Notes: generated by a model from the sequence alone, not told the origin. Shown: positions 29,506 to 38,358, counted from the first letter of the stretch. The stretch: DNA of 64,000 bases from Streptococcus parasanguinis (GCA_905188195.1 CAJJKY010000007.1:38963-102962); one strand, 5' to 3'. Translations and numbers: made by a program.

Positions 29506-29579
29506 ATGTCCACTGGACATAACCTCGCTTTTCCGTTTTCAGGCTCGTGAAAAAAATGTCCCCCCGGACATTTTTTTTA
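29506..29579 (-). repeat. Hairpin-core-hairpin intergenic element, copy C
   Basis: Read on the minus strand: hairpin ATGTCC/GGACAT (29556-29571, flanked by A and T tracts, so terminator-like), then a 25-nt core (29523-29547, beginning CGAGCCTGAAAACG), then a second hairpin ATGTCC/GGACAT (29506-29520). The core recurs with one mismatch at 33481-33505 in the opposite orientation. A degenerate half-core (29484-29503) lies next to it. Confidence 0.75.
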
Positions 29580-29616
29580 ATTAAAAGCATTCTAAATAGT
29601 GATTTATTTTGAAACA

Positions 29617-29625
29617 TGATATAAT
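29617..29625 (+). promoter_or_regulatory. perR extended -10 promoter
   Basis: TGATATAAT, 46 bp upstream of the perR GTG. Confidence 0.55.
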
Positions 29626-29670
29626 AAGGGTAACGAATCGATTAAATCATATTGGAAAGGGGGATTCATA

Positions 29671-30117
29671 GTGAACGCATTGCATCGTCATGAAGAAGAG
29701 CGCGTGGAAGAAGTCTTGCAAAATTTACGTGCTAAGGGCATTCGGATTACCGATACCCGCAGAGCGGTTCTTTCCTATTTAGTGGCGAGTCATGAACATC
29801 CAAGCGCTGAGAAGATCTATCGCGATTTATTGCCTCAGTTTCCAAGCATGAGTCTAGCAACTGTCTACAACAATATCAAAGTTTTGATTGATGAGGGGGT
29901 TGTCTCTGAGATCAAGGTTCGCAATGATACCACGACCTATTTTGATTTCATGGGGCATGATCATTTGAATGTGGTGTGTGAAAAATGTGGCCGTATCGCA
30001 GATGTGGACATTGAAGTCCCAGATCTTCGCGAAGAAGTAGCCAGTCAAAGTGGTTACCAGATCACCAAGACTCAGATGACCGTCTATGGCATTTGCCCCG
30101 ACTGTCAGAAAAATTAA
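29671..30117 (+). CDS. perR: Fur-family peroxide stress regulator PerR
   Basis: A 148-residue metal-dependent repressor. The winged-helix domain includes SLATVYNNIKVLIDEGVV. The metal-binding dimerisation domain has HDHLNVVCEKC and a C-terminal CPDC, giving the two CxxC pairs of the structural zinc site. Streptococci usually carry one Fur-family protein, of PerR type, controlling peroxide and metal genes; that sub-type is inferred. The start is a GTG with a strong AAAGGGGG site 8 bp upstream. Confidence 0.88.
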   Translation: MNALHRHEEERVEEVLQNLRAKGIRITDTRRAVLSYLVASHEHPSAEKIYRDLLPQFPSMSLATVYNNIKVLIDEGVVSEIKVRNDTTTYFDFMGHDHLNVVCEKCGRIADVDIEVPDLREEVASQSGYQITKTQMTVYGICPDCQKN

Positions 30118-30130
30118 TGTGAGAGAAACC

Positions 30131-30153
30131 AGAGCCGTCAGGCTCTTTTTTGT
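30131..30153 (+). terminator. Terminator after perR (duplicated sequence)
   Basis: AGAGCC/GGCTCT stem with a GTCA loop and T6. The identical 23-nt sequence occurs at 32632-32654, at the other end of the three-gene module. Confidence 0.9.
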
Positions 30154-30240
30154 ATGGTAAAGCCACACTAGGACAGCGAGAGAAAAATAGGGAAAATCAT
30201 GATATAATGTACTTTCACGATCAAACAAAAGGAGAACGAG

Positions 30241-31281
30241 ATGAAGAAGCTGGAGAATTTTTCTTGGAAAATATGGCATGTTCTTTCCCTAGTTGCCGTG
30301 ACCGTTATAATGATTGGCGGTATTTGGAGCTTCTTTTACCTAAAAGAAGCGGGACATGTTGTGAGTGATAGAAATTATACCTATGTTGGTAGAGGACAAC
30401 GGTTATTGGAAAATCGAATTATTAGTGAAGAGGCTACCGGAATTCCAATATTGGCTTATAGTTTTAAGAAAGAAGATAGAAAAAACAACCCATATATTTA
30501 TGCTGTCGGATCCCAATATATAGCCCTTCAAGATTCTAAACTAATCAGTGATGAAGATAAGAAAAAAGATGCAAATGAATATTTTAGAATTCGGTATTAT
30601 GAATTGGGCCAAGAGAAAGGAGAAGGTCATACCATTGATGTTTTAAAACTCGTTCAAAAAATGGGTTACGACTCGATTGAAGGAGACATGAGAAGTAGCA
30701 TGTTTACAGATGGAAAAGATGAGTATGTAGCTTTCAATGTTACAAAAAATAATCTCCTATTTGTGAATCTGAACAAGGGAGAAATCGCAGAGACAGATCC
30801 AAAAATGATTGTTGATTATGGTTACAGTGGATTTTATCAAATATTGCCTGCACCCAAATTTGAGACAAAAAAATACAGTCTTGATAGAAATAAAATAGAT
30901 GTAGGAGGATGTTGGATAGATTATGAATATGATGATGAAGATGAAAAAGTAGAAACTTCCTCAAGTTCTACGGAGAGATTAGATCGCAATGGTGTGAAGG
31001 TGAAGGATAGTAAACTCTTAACCCTACTAAAAAAATATCGCCATCTCTTGATTTTAAAACAAAACCTCACTATGGAGGAGGAAAAAACTGTCATCAAGAG
31101 TTTGTTTCCTGATGCAGATCATTTCAGTTGGTCTATTAGCGCTCCTTATACAAAGAGTGGGCAGAAAGAAATCGTTCGGAATGCTGAAGAATTTAAAAAG
31201 ATTATAAAGGAGGAAAGAGTTGAAGAAGAGTTGGAACGTGAATTTGAAAAAACATTTCAAGAAGGGCCAGACGACGATTAG
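30241..31281 (+). CDS. Hypothetical membrane-anchored protein, module gene 1
   Basis: A 346-residue protein with an N-terminal membrane anchor (about residues 13-33, VLSLVAVTVIMIGGIW) and a large extracytoplasmic domain rich in charged residues and tyrosine. A run of acidic residues and serines (DDEDEKVETSSSS) sits near residue 235 and the C-terminus is highly charged. No family is recognised. The ribosome site AAAGGAG precedes the ATG. The next gene starts 62 bp inside its 3' end. The module lies between two copies of the same terminator. Confidence 0.7.
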   Translation: MKKLENFSWKIWHVLSLVAVTVIMIGGIWSFFYLKEAGHVVSDRNYTYVGRGQRLLENRIISEEATGIPILAYSFKKEDRKNNPYIYAVGSQYIALQDSKLISDEDKKKDANEYFRIRYYELGQEKGEGHTIDVLKLVQKMGYDSIEGDMRSSMFTDGKDEYVAFNVTKNNLLFVNLNKGEIAETDPKMIVDYGYSGFYQILPAPKFETKKYSLDRNKIDVGGCWIDYEYDDEDEKVETSSSSTERLDRNGVKVKDSKLLTLLKKYRHLLILKQNLTMEEEKTVIKSLFPDADHFSWSISAPYTKSGQKEIVRNAEEFKKIIKEERVEEELEREFEKTFQEGPDDD

Positions 31282-32053
31282 TGATCGGTCAAAAGCCTTT
31301 CTAGTGGTTATCTGCTTCCTACTGTTTCTAGGATTCTATTTTTATAGAAATTTAGATGCTAACCTAAAAGGTTTCTATGATAGTAGAAGTTTCCGAGGAG
31401 ATATACAGATTACAGGTTTCTCTTGGACTCGGCCCAATGCCGGTCCGGATGTGAATTTTATCTATTCTGAAACGGTTGAAGGGAAAAAGATTTCAATTCC
31501 CCTAAAAAAATCAGTCAGATTTAAACACTTGGTGATGCCGTATTCTAATAAGATTGATTTAGCTGAAAACCTAGGAATAGAAAATACCTATGATGATTTT
31601 GATAGAGCCTATTTGCCTATTATAGAGAAGGGATTTGAATTCAGTACTGAGCGAATCGAGCTTGAAGCAGAATTAGATAAAAAAATTAACGAGTATAGTG
31701 CTTTTAGCGGCTCTTGGATTGAAATAAGCTTATCCCCTTTTAAGAAACGAGGAAACAATTATTTCAGTTTGATGGAGCAATATGAGAATGGCATTCCTAA
31801 TTCTGAGTTAAAAATTCTAGGGGGATGGTATGATGTCTCGTATAGTAGTTTTATCGAATCAGGAGACATTTATGTTAAAATTATCTCCCCTGAAAATATA
31901 AGTCGATTTAAAGAATCAGGGAATGATTTTAAATCAGTTTTGAAGCATTACTTGGCAATTAGGTCTCTACCAGATGGGTGGTATGGCCTATTCGATGATG
32001 GGAAACAAGTATCTGAGACTGTTGAAATTCGGAATGGAAAGGTTAGGGGGTGA
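31220..32053 (+). CDS. Hypothetical membrane-anchored protein, module gene 2
   Basis: A 277-residue protein starting with TTG at 31220, preceded by a strong AAGGAGGAAAG site, inside the end of gene 1. It has a basic N-terminus, one membrane segment (about 27-43, FLVVICFLLFLGFYFY) and an extracytoplasmic domain with ITGFSWTRPNAGPDVNF and LPDGWYGLFDDG. No family is recognised. Its topology matches gene 1, suggesting two partner surface proteins. Confidence 0.7.
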   Translation: MKKSWNVNLKKHFKKGQTTISDRSKAFLVVICFLLFLGFYFYRNLDANLKGFYDSRSFRGDIQITGFSWTRPNAGPDVNFIYSETVEGKKISIPLKKSVRFKHLVMPYSNKIDLAENLGIENTYDDFDRAYLPIIEKGFEFSTERIELEAELDKKINEYSAFSGSWIEISLSPFKKRGNNYFSLMEQYENGIPNSELKILGGWYDVSYSSFIESGDIYVKIISPENISRFKESGNDFKSVLKHYLAIRSLPDGWYGLFDDGKQVSETVEIRNGKVRG

Positions 32054-32589
32054 AAGGAGACATGGTAAAAGGAAAAATAAAATTTAATCATCAGTTATGG
32101 CGTCAACTTGGCTTATTTACGGCCTATGTTTTGACCCTATTGATGTCACCGTTTTATATATATCAAAAAATAGGGGAGAATGATTCGGCACGGTTTACGA
32201 TTTTCCTAGGTGAACATTCTCTCTACAATGCCAAAGAGTTCGAAGGTCTTCTTAATTCCTATTTCACCATTTCACTAGTGATTCTTTTCGTATTACCAGT
32301 ACTTGCTATTTTTTTAAAATATCTTCTAGATAAAACAGGCTATCCTTTGCTGGCGCATCTTCAATCACTGTTAATTTTTGTAGCCTGTAGCATTATTTTA
32401 ATCTTCACCATGTTTTCTATGACTGTTCAAATAGACCTCCTACGGTTGGAATGGGGATTTTACTTGTGTCAGGCCTTCTATTGGATTTTTATCCTCAGAG
32501 AGTGGTGGAATATCAGCGGGATTGTTTATAGACGAAATCATCCTTCAGATGATGAAAGAGCAGAAGAGAAGGAGCAATCGGCAGAATAA
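32050..32589 (+). CDS. Hypothetical polytopic membrane protein, module gene 3
   Basis: A 179-residue protein with four predicted membrane segments (about 20-40, 72-95, 105-125, 135-155) and a charged C-terminal tail (RRNHPSDDERAEEKEQ). It starts at a GTG overlapping the stop of gene 2 by 4 bp; an in-frame ATG at 32062 lies too close to AAAGGAG to be a better start. No family is recognised. Tight overlap of all three genes implies one complex or pathway in the membrane. Confidence 0.68.
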   Translation: MKGDMVKGKIKFNHQLWRQLGLFTAYVLTLLMSPFYIYQKIGENDSARFTIFLGEHSLYNAKEFEGLLNSYFTISLVILFVLPVLAIFLKYLLDKTGYPLLAHLQSLLIFVACSIILIFTMFSMTVQIDLLRLEWGFYLCQAFYWIFILREWWNISGIVYRRNHPSDDERAEEKEQSAE

Positions 32590-32631
32590 ACCTATTTCAA
32601 CGTAAGAATAAACATTCCTCAATTTCAAACT

Positions 32632-32654
32632 AGAGCCGTCAGGCTCTTTTTTGT
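32632..32654 (+). terminator. Terminator after the three-gene module (duplicated sequence)
   Basis: AGAGCC/GGCTCT stem with T6, identical over 23 nt to the terminator after perR at 30131. Confidence 0.9.
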
Positions 32655-32762
32655 GAGAAATTGCACTTTTCTATGGTCGCCACTAGATTTTTTACTGAAA
32701 ATCTAGTAGAATAAAGTAGATAAACGGGGGAAACCTCGGAGAATAAAAAGGAGATCCATCTA

Positions 32763-33455
32763 ATGGTAAAATTGGTTTTTGCTCGCCACGGTGAGTCTGA
32801 ATGGAACAAAGCTAACCTTTTCACTGGTTGGGCTGATGTTGATTTGTCTGAAAAAGGTACACAACAAGCGATCGACGCTGGTAAATTGATCAAAGAAGCT
32901 GGTATCGAATTTGACCAAGCTTATACTTCAGTATTGAAACGTGCGATCAAAACTACTAACTTGGCTCTTGAAGCTTCTGACCAATTGTGGGTTCCAGTTG
33001 AAAAATCATGGCGCTTGAACGAACGTCACTACGGTGGTTTGACTGGTAAAAACAAAGCAGAAGCTGCTGAACAATTTGGTGATGAACAAGTTCACATCTG
33101 GCGTCGTTCTTACGATGTATTGCCTCCTGCAATGGACCGTGATGATGAACACTCAGCACACACTGACCGTCGTTATGCTTCACTTGACGATTCAGTGATT
33201 CCAGATGCTGAAAACTTGAAAGTTACTTTGGAACGTGCCCTTCCATTCTGGGAAGATAAAATCGCTCCAGCTCTTAAAGACGGTAAAAACGTATTCGTAG
33301 GAGCACACGGTAACTCAATCCGTGCTCTTGTTAAACACATCAAACACTTGTCAGACGACGAAATCATGGATGTGGAAATCCCTAACTTCCCACCATTGGT
33401 ATTCGAATTTGACGAAAAATTGAACGTTGTAAAAGAATACTATCTTGGTAAATAA
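32763..33455 (+). CDS. gpmA: 2,3-bisphosphoglycerate-dependent phosphoglycerate mutase
   Basis: Glycolytic enzyme converting 3- to 2-phosphoglycerate. The 230-residue protein has the catalytic [10 protein letters not shown] (phospho-histidine at about residue 9), [11 protein letters not shown], and [10 protein letters not shown] with the second histidine. Codon use is strongly biased, as for other highly expressed glycolytic genes. A TAGAAT at 32707-32712 may be the -10 box. Two hairpins follow the stop. Confidence 0.97.
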   Translation: MVKLVFARHGESEWNKANLFTGWADVDLSEKGTQQAIDAGKLIKEAGIEFDQAYTSVLKRAIKTTNLALEASDQLWVPVEKSWRLNERHYGGLTGKNKAEAAEQFGDEQVHIWRRSYDVLPPAMDRDDEHSAHTDRRYASLDDSVIPDAENLKVTLERALPFWEDKIAPALKDGKNVFVGAHGNSIRALVKHIKHLSDDEIMDVEIPNFPPLVFEFDEKLNVVKEYYLGK

Positions 33456-33457
33456 AA

Positions 33458-33527
33458 ATATCCAGTGGATATTTTTATCCCGAGCCTGAAAACGCAAAAG
33501 CGAGGCAATTATAACGGGATTCGTTAT
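33458..33527 (+). repeat. Hairpin-core-hairpin intergenic element, copy D
   Basis: Hairpin ATATCC/GGATAT (33458-33472, with flanking A and T tracts), the 25-nt core (33481-33505), then hairpin ATAACG/CGTTAT (33511-33527). The core matches copy C (29523-29547, minus) in 24 of 25 positions, whereas both flanking hairpins differ in sequence but keep pairing. Confidence 0.75.
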
Positions 33528-33536
33528 CAATCATAG

Positions 33537-33563
33537 AAAGCTGACTTCGGTCAGCTTTTTTGC
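33537..33563 (+). terminator. Terminator after gpmA
   Basis: AAAGCTGAC/GTCAGCTTT with a TTCG tetraloop and a T-run. Confidence 0.92.
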
Positions 33564-33614
33564 TTGTCTTCCTTAGATCCTAGCTGGTTTTGGGTTTTCA
33601 GGGTCTCCTAAAAA

Positions 33615-33623
33615 TGTTATAAT
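33615..33623 (+). promoter_or_regulatory. metG extended -10 promoter
   Basis: TGTTATAAT, 47 bp upstream of metG. A TTTTCA at 33595-33600 is a possible -35. Confidence 0.6.
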
Positions 33624-33669
33624 AGAGTGTTACTAAATTGGGTTCCATTAGCCCTGAAAGGAAAAGAAA

Positions 33670-35661
33670 ATGACAAAATCATTCTACATCACAACCCCTA
33701 TCTATTACCCATCTGGTAAATTGCATATTGGTTCAGCTTATACAACGATCGCCTGTGACGTTTTGGCGCGTTACAAACGCATGATGAACTACGATGTTTT
33801 CTACCTGACTGGTCTCGATGAGCATGGTCAAAAGATCCAGCAGAAAGCAGAAGAAGCTGGGATTACGCCACAAGCTTATGTAGATGGAATGGCCGTTGGA
33901 GTGAAAGAACTCTGGCAATTACTCGATATCTCATATGATAAATTCATCCGTACGACAGACGATTACCATGAAAAAGTGGTGGCTCAAGTCTTTGAACGCT
34001 TGCTTGCGCAAGACGACATCTACCTGGGTGAGTACTCTGGCTGGTATTCAGTCTCTGATGAAGAGTTCTTTACAGAAAGCCAATTGGCTGAGGTTTACCG
34101 TGATGAGAATGGCAAGGTCATCGGTGGGGTAGCCCCATCAGGCCACGAAGTAGAATGGGTTTCCGAAGAATCTTACTTCCTTCGTCTCAGCAAATACCAA
34201 GACCGCTTGGTCGAATTTTTCAAATCTCAACCGGATTTCATCACGCCAGATGGCCGTCTCAATGAAATGTTGAAAAACTTTATCGAGCCAGGCTTGGAAG
34301 ATTTGGCGGTATCTCGGACCACCTTTACCTGGGGTGTGCCAGTTCCATCCAATCCAAAACACGTGGTCTATGTATGGATTGATGCCCTTCTCAACTATGT
34401 GACAGCTCTTGGTTATGGTCAAGAAGATCATGAAAACTTTGACAAGTTCTGGAACGGAACCGTCTTCCACATGGTCGGAAAAGACATCCTTCGTTTCCAC
34501 TCGATTTACTGGCCAATCCTTCTCATGATGTTGGATATCAAATTGCCAGAACGCTTGATTGCCCATGGTTGGTTTGTCATGAAAGACGGTAAGATGTCTA
34601 AGTCTAAAGGGAATGTCATCTACCCAGAAATGTTGGTGGAACGCTTCGGCTTGGATCCACTTCGTTACTACCTCATGCGCAGTTTGCCAGTTGGTTCAGA
34701 TGGAACCTTCACACCAGAAGACTATGTGGCTCGCATCAACTATGAATTGGCCAATGACCTTGGAAACCTCCTTAACCGGACGGTAGCCATGATCAATAAA
34801 TACTTTGGTGGTCAAGTTCCTGCTTATGTCGAAAATGTTACCGCATTTGATGCTGATTTGGCTAAGGTAGTTGAAGAAAATATCGCTGAATACCACAAGC
34901 AAATGAACGCGGTGGATTACCCACGTGCTTTGGAAGCCGTATGGAACATCATCTCTCGGACTAACAAGTACATCGATGAGACTGCTCCTTGGGTCCTCGC
35001 TAAAGAAGATGGTGACAAGGAACAATTGGCAGCGGTCATGGCTCACTTAGCAGCTAGCCTTCGTGTCGTGGCTCACTTGATCCAACCATTCATGATGAAC
35101 ACCTCAAATGCCATCATGGAACAACTTGGCTTGGGCTTGGACTTCGATCTTGAAAACTTGACCCTAGTAGGCTTCCCTGAAAATGTCACAGTGGTTGCTA
35201 AAGGAACTCCAATCTTCCCACGTCTTGATATGGAAGAAGAAATTGCCTACATCCAATCTCAAATGACTGCAGGCAAGCCACAAGAAAAAGAATGGATTCC
35301 AGAAGAAGTGGAACTCAAGTCTGAAAAAGATGAGATCAAATTTGAAGACTTTGACAAGGTTGAAATCCGTGTAGCAGAAGTCAAAGAAGTGGAACGCGTC
35401 GAAGGATCAGACAAATTGCTTCGCTTCCGCCTAGATGCAGGAGATGGCGAAGACCGTCAAATCCTCTCTGGTATCGCAAAATTCTATCCAAATGAACAAG
35501 AATTGGTCGGCAAGAAACTCCAAATCGTGGCCAACCTCAAACCACGTAAGATGATGAAAAAATACGTTAGCCAAGGCATGATTCTTTCCGCAGAACACGG
35601 AGATCAATTAACGGTCCTAACCGTTGATCCATCTGTACCAAATGGAAGCATCATCGGTTAA
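33670..35661 (+). CDS. metG: Methionyl-tRNA synthetase
   Basis: Charges initiator and elongator tRNA-Met. The 663-residue class I enzyme has the HIGH-type motif [14 protein letters not shown] (about residue 13), KMSKSKGN (about 307), and a C-terminal EMAP/OB-fold tRNA-binding domain ([14 protein letters not shown] from about 555). No cysteine zinc knuckle of the CxxC type is seen in the catalytic domain, as in the zinc-free bacterial form. It has its own promoter and a terminator at 35676. Confidence 0.98.
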   Translation: MTKSFYITTPIYYPSGKLHIGSAYTTIACDVLARYKRMMNYDVFYLTGLDEHGQKIQQKAEEAGITPQAYVDGMAVGVKELWQLLDISYDKFIRTTDDYHEKVVAQVFERLLAQDDIYLGEYSGWYSVSDEEFFTESQLAEVYRDENGKVIGGVAPSGHEVEWVSEESYFLRLSKYQDRLVEFFKSQPDFITPDGRLNEMLKNFIEPGLEDLAVSRTTFTWGVPVPSNPKHVVYVWIDALLNYVTALGYGQEDHENFDKFWNGTVFHMVGKDILRFHSIYWPILLMMLDIKLPERLIAHGWFVMKDGKMSKSKGNVIYPEMLVERFGLDPLRYYLMRSLPVGSDGTFTPEDYVARINYELANDLGNLLNRTVAMINKYFGGQVPAYVENVTAFDADLAKVVEENIAEYHKQMNAVDYPRALEAVWNIISRTNKYIDETAPWVLAKEDGDKEQLAAVMAHLAASLRVVAHLIQPFMMNTSNAIMEQLGLGLDFDLENLTLVGFPENVTVVAKGTPIFPRLDMEEEIAYIQSQMTAGKPQEKEWIPEEVELKSEKDEIKFEDFDKVEIRVAEVKEVERVEGSDKLLRFRLDAGDGEDRQILSGIAKFYPNEQELVGKKLQIVANLKPRKMMKKYVSQGMILSAEHGDQLTVLTVDPSVPNGSIIG

Positions 35662-35675
35662 ATGATAGATATATG

Positions 35676-35701
35676 AAAAGCACTCCGGTGGGAGTGCTTT
35701 T
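35676..35701 (+). terminator. Terminator after metG
   Basis: AAAAGCACTCC/GGAGTGCTTTT with a GGTG loop. Confidence 0.9.
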
Positions 35702-35775
35702 GTTGTGTCGATATAGTTCCCATCATTGAATTTTATAAGAATGTTAGATGAGTCCTATTAGTAATGAATATTAAT

Positions 35776-35914
35776 GGAGACTTCCGCAGTGAGAAAAGAG
35801 TCTGAAACATTTTCATTTCAGACTCTCGGAAGATTTGAGACAGTGGGCTCAAATCTTAGGTATGGAATCCCAAAGGGATTCGCTACCGTCCGTCCTCACC
35901 CAAGGAAAGTCTCC
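35776..35914 (-). repeat. BOX-like structured intergenic repeat, copy A
   Basis: 139 bp with terminal inverted repeats (GGAGACTT...AAGTCTCC). On the minus strand it folds into an outer stem, a GTGAG/CTCAC stem and three hairpins: GAATCCC/GGGATTC, AGATTTGAG/CTCAAATCT and GAGTCTGAAA/TTTCAGACTC. Copy B at 48845 has the same layout with different but still paired stem bases. It lies between metG and the XRE gene. Confidence 0.8.
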
Positions 35915-35937
35915 AATTATATTTTTAAATACATGTT

Positions 35938-36144
35938 CTATTCATCTGGCCGGTATTCTAGGATATCTCCGGGCTGGCAGTCGAGTTCTTTGCAGATGAC
36001 TTCAAGGGTGGTGAAGCGGATGGCTTTGGCCTTGCCGGTCTTGAGAATGGAGAGGTTAGCAGTCGTGATGCCGATTTTGTCGGCTAGCTCGTTGGATTTC
36101 ATTTTCCGCTTGGCCAGCATGACATCTAGATTGACGATAATCAT
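35938..36144 (-). CDS. XRE/Cro-CI family helix-turn-helix regulator (YozG-like)
   Basis: A 68-residue single-domain DNA-binding protein; the helix-turn-helix is in MKSNELADKIGITTANLSIL. It ends DILEYRPDE as do YozG-type regulators. It lies 10 bp downstream of a DUF2975 membrane protein gene on the same strand, a frequent pairing in Firmicutes in which the two are co-transcribed. Confidence 0.88.
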   Translation of the reverse strand: MIIVNLDVMLAKRKMKSNELADKIGITTANLSILKTGKAKAIRFTTLEVICKELDCQPGDILEYRPDE

Positions 36145-36154
36145 GGCACCCTCC

Positions 36155-36676
36155 TTAAATGGTTAGCTCATTTTCTTCAGCAATCTCAATACCTCTCTCT
36201 AAAATCTTGCCAGAGACCCAGACGATTGGAACGGCAAGGAGAAGCCCTGTGTTAAAGGTAAATTGGAAAGTGAAGGGAAGGAGATAAGCATTTCCACTGG
36301 TTTCAAGTGTGCCAGACATAAAGGACAAGACCAAGAGAATCTTCCAAGCTCGGTTGCAAAGATCAATGTTAGAGTGAGAAAAGATCTTTTCTTGGTAGAG
36401 ATTTTGGAGGAAGCTGCGAATGGTGATGAGAAGGTAAATATAGATAGCGCTTGAGGCTAGTGGGAAGAGCAGCTGCCAGAGAGGTTGTGGATGTTTGGGA
36501 AAGAGCTGGATGCCATTCGCATCAAAGGACAAGCGACCTGATTGAATGAGATCTTTGAAAAGGCCCATCCGTGAAAGCAGGTGGACGACCAGTGCAGCCA
36601 CAGTCATAAAGCCACAGAAGTAAATGAAAGCCGTCAAGACTTCAATGACATTTTTTAAGGTTTTTGAGTTTTTCAT
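36155..36676 (-). CDS. DUF2975 domain membrane protein
   Basis: A 173-residue protein with four membrane segments (about 12-32, 60-80, 110-125, 140-158). Composition and its pairing with the small XRE gene fit DUF2975. Function is unknown; it is probably a membrane partner of the regulator. An AAGGAGG site precedes the ATG. Confidence 0.82.
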   Translation of the reverse strand: MKNSKTLKNVIEVLTAFIYFCGFMTVAALVVHLLSRMGLFKDLIQSGRLSFDANGIQLFPKHPQPLWQLLFPLASSAIYIYLLITIRSFLQNLYQEKIFSHSNIDLCNRAWKILLVLSFMSGTLETSGNAYLLPFTFQFTFNTGLLLAVPIVWVSGKILERGIEIAEENELTI

Positions 36677-36713
36677 CGCAAGCCTCCTTGAAGTTTATTT
36701 ATTTTTCACTTAT

Positions 36714-36741
36714 AGTATACTCCTTATAAAAAATTAGTCAA
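36714..36741 (-). promoter_or_regulatory. Promoter of the DUF2975-XRE pair
   Basis: Minus strand: TTGACT (36736-36741), 16-bp spacer, TATACT (36714-36719), 38 bp upstream of the ATG. Confidence 0.75.
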
Positions 36742-36862
36742 TAAAAAAATATCGAAAAACGATAAAAAAATAATGATAAACAAAATATTATTTTTGAGAA
36801 ACAGGTATTTTCTACTCAAACTAGTTAGTTCAAACCTGGGAAACCACTACATAGAGGGGAAT

Positions 36863-36891
36863 TTTACTATACTTTCGATTTAGGGTATACT
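36863..36891 (+). promoter_or_regulatory. Promoter of the DUF6287-like gene
   Basis: TTTACT (36863-36868), 17-bp spacer, TATACT (36886-36891). Confidence 0.55.
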
Positions 36892-36924
36892 AGTGTAAAG
36901 ATCTTATTCCATGGAGGTAGTAAA

Positions 36925-38187
36925 ATGAATCTTAAGTGGAAGAAAAAATACCTGGGGCCGATTTTGGGGCTGGTCGGAGCAACTGTTCTGATCGGAGGAG
37001 TCTATCTCTACTCTAGCTCCAACATCCAACCAGACCATCAAAAGGAATTTAACCAGACTAGCAAGAAGGTCACTAAGCCAAAGGAAAAAGCCATTGACTT
37101 GAGTGGTGACTATGTCTCTAATGAACGGGATGAAGCCAAAATCGAGAAAAAAGGCAAGGCTTGGAAGATCGATTACCAAACGGCTGACGGCAAGGTATCC
37201 GCTGAATTTAGTACGGACTGGAAGGTCGATGGGTCTAATAAAATTTCGACAGGCAAGATGAAAAAGTCCGATGGCAATACAGACTTTACAGTTACTGTTC
37301 GTGTCTTTAAATACAAGACAGATAAGAAGCCTTTGATCACGGTCACCATGTCTGACAAAAATCCCGACCACGAGATGGTCTTTGCCAATCGAGAGGATTT
37401 TTTCAAATCGACAGATCCAAATGATGTCGTTCTTGATGGCAATCTCTCACCGTTTGAAGGTGCTTATTCCAATGATACCTATGAAAAGGAAATCGCAGAT
37501 TCCGGTTTTAAACTTTATGGCTATACTCCAGAAGAATATTACCAAAACAAGACCAATGCCTTTCCAAGCATTGTAAATGGGGAGACCGGCTGGACTTTCT
37601 GGAGTGGAGGCACTCGGGCAAGTTACTTGTTCAATAAAGAAAAAGAGCCCAAGAAGCGAAAAGGCTATTATGAAGTTTATTTCACTGGGGCCAATGGGAC
37701 TGCGATCCAAGGGCAAGAGCAAACCTTGTACTTGATCCCAGCGGGTGTGACAGGTCCTGATGGAGTAGCTTCCCAAGAACGTCGGATTCTCTTTGGTGAC
37801 GCGGCCTTTCGTGATTACCATCTAGAGTGGTGGAAAGCTTACCCACAACCGAAAAAAGAGAAAGACTTGGATATTGCGGCCATTAACGGAGGCGATTTCT
37901 CAAGCTTAGCTGGAACCTGGCGCAATGGCAAGGGAGCTGAAATCGTCATCCAAGCAGACGGAAAAGTCAAGGGCCAAGGCAGCCTCAAGGCTGTTGCGGA
38001 CTCGGATAAGAAGAGCAAGATCCCTTATGTTGAGATGAAGATGGGTGAGACTGGTGCTGCGATTGGACTTTTGAAAATCGGGTTCCAAAATCCAGATGGA
38101 GACCAGTCTGATACCAGCAAGCCACGTCTAGTGGTCACTCAATCTGCAGGCAACTATCCGGCTGATCAATATTTCTACCGTCAATAA
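36925..38187 (+). CDS. Membrane-anchored exported protein with C-terminal DUF6287-like domain
   Basis: A 420-residue protein with a basic N-terminus and one membrane segment (about 12-28, no lipobox), so it is anchored outside the membrane. A charged linker is followed by a first lipocalin-like beta-rich part (IDLSGDYVSNERDEAKIEKK). The C-terminal region contains the DUF6287-type stretch DFSSLAGTWRNGKGAEI (about residue 330). Function is unknown. A single-gene unit with promoter and strong terminator. Confidence 0.72.
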   Translation: MNLKWKKKYLGPILGLVGATVLIGGVYLYSSSNIQPDHQKEFNQTSKKVTKPKEKAIDLSGDYVSNERDEAKIEKKGKAWKIDYQTADGKVSAEFSTDWKVDGSNKISTGKMKKSDGNTDFTVTVRVFKYKTDKKPLITVTMSDKNPDHEMVFANREDFFKSTDPNDVVLDGNLSPFEGAYSNDTYEKEIADSGFKLYGYTPEEYYQNKTNAFPSIVNGETGWTFWSGGTRASYLFNKEKEPKKRKGYYEVYFTGANGTAIQGQEQTLYLIPAGVTGPDGVASQERRILFGDAAFRDYHLEWWKAYPQPKKEKDLDIAAINGGDFSSLAGTWRNGKGAEIVIQADGKVKGQGSLKAVADSDKKSKIPYVEMKMGETGAAIGLLKIGFQNPDGDQSDTSKPRLVVTQSAGNYPADQYFYRQ

Positions 38188-38221
38188 AAAGTTTGAGACA
38201 GCTTTGTCTCAAACTTTTTTA
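38187..38221 (+). terminator. Terminator after the DUF6287-like gene
   Basis: AGTTTGAGACA/TGTCTCAAACT, an 11-bp perfect stem plus a T-run. Confidence 0.92.
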
Positions 38222-38294
38222 CTGTCTAAAAGGCAGCTATCTATTTGCAGAATGCTAGTTCCTAGCATTAAAAGGAAAAAAATGTAAAAAAAGC

Positions 38295-38323
38295 TTGACA
38301 AAGCAAATGATTCGCAGTATTAT
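38295..38323 (+). promoter_or_regulatory. adcAII-pht promoter
   Basis: TTGACA (38295-38300), 17-bp spacer, TATTAT (38318-38323). The last base of the -10 box is the first base of the AdcR boxes. Confidence 0.85.
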
Positions 38324-38358
38324 TAACTAGTTAATTAACTGATTAATAAACTAGTTAA
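38323..38358. promoter_or_regulatory. Three tandem AdcR-type zinc operators
   Basis: Three consecutive 12-mers, head to tail without gaps: TTAACTAGTTAA (38323), TTAACTGATTAA (38335) and TAAACTAGTTAA (38347). The first matches the AdcR palindrome TTAACYRGTTAA exactly; the other two differ at one or two positions. They begin on the -10 box, a position suited to zinc-dependent repression of adcAII-pht. Confidence 0.88.
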
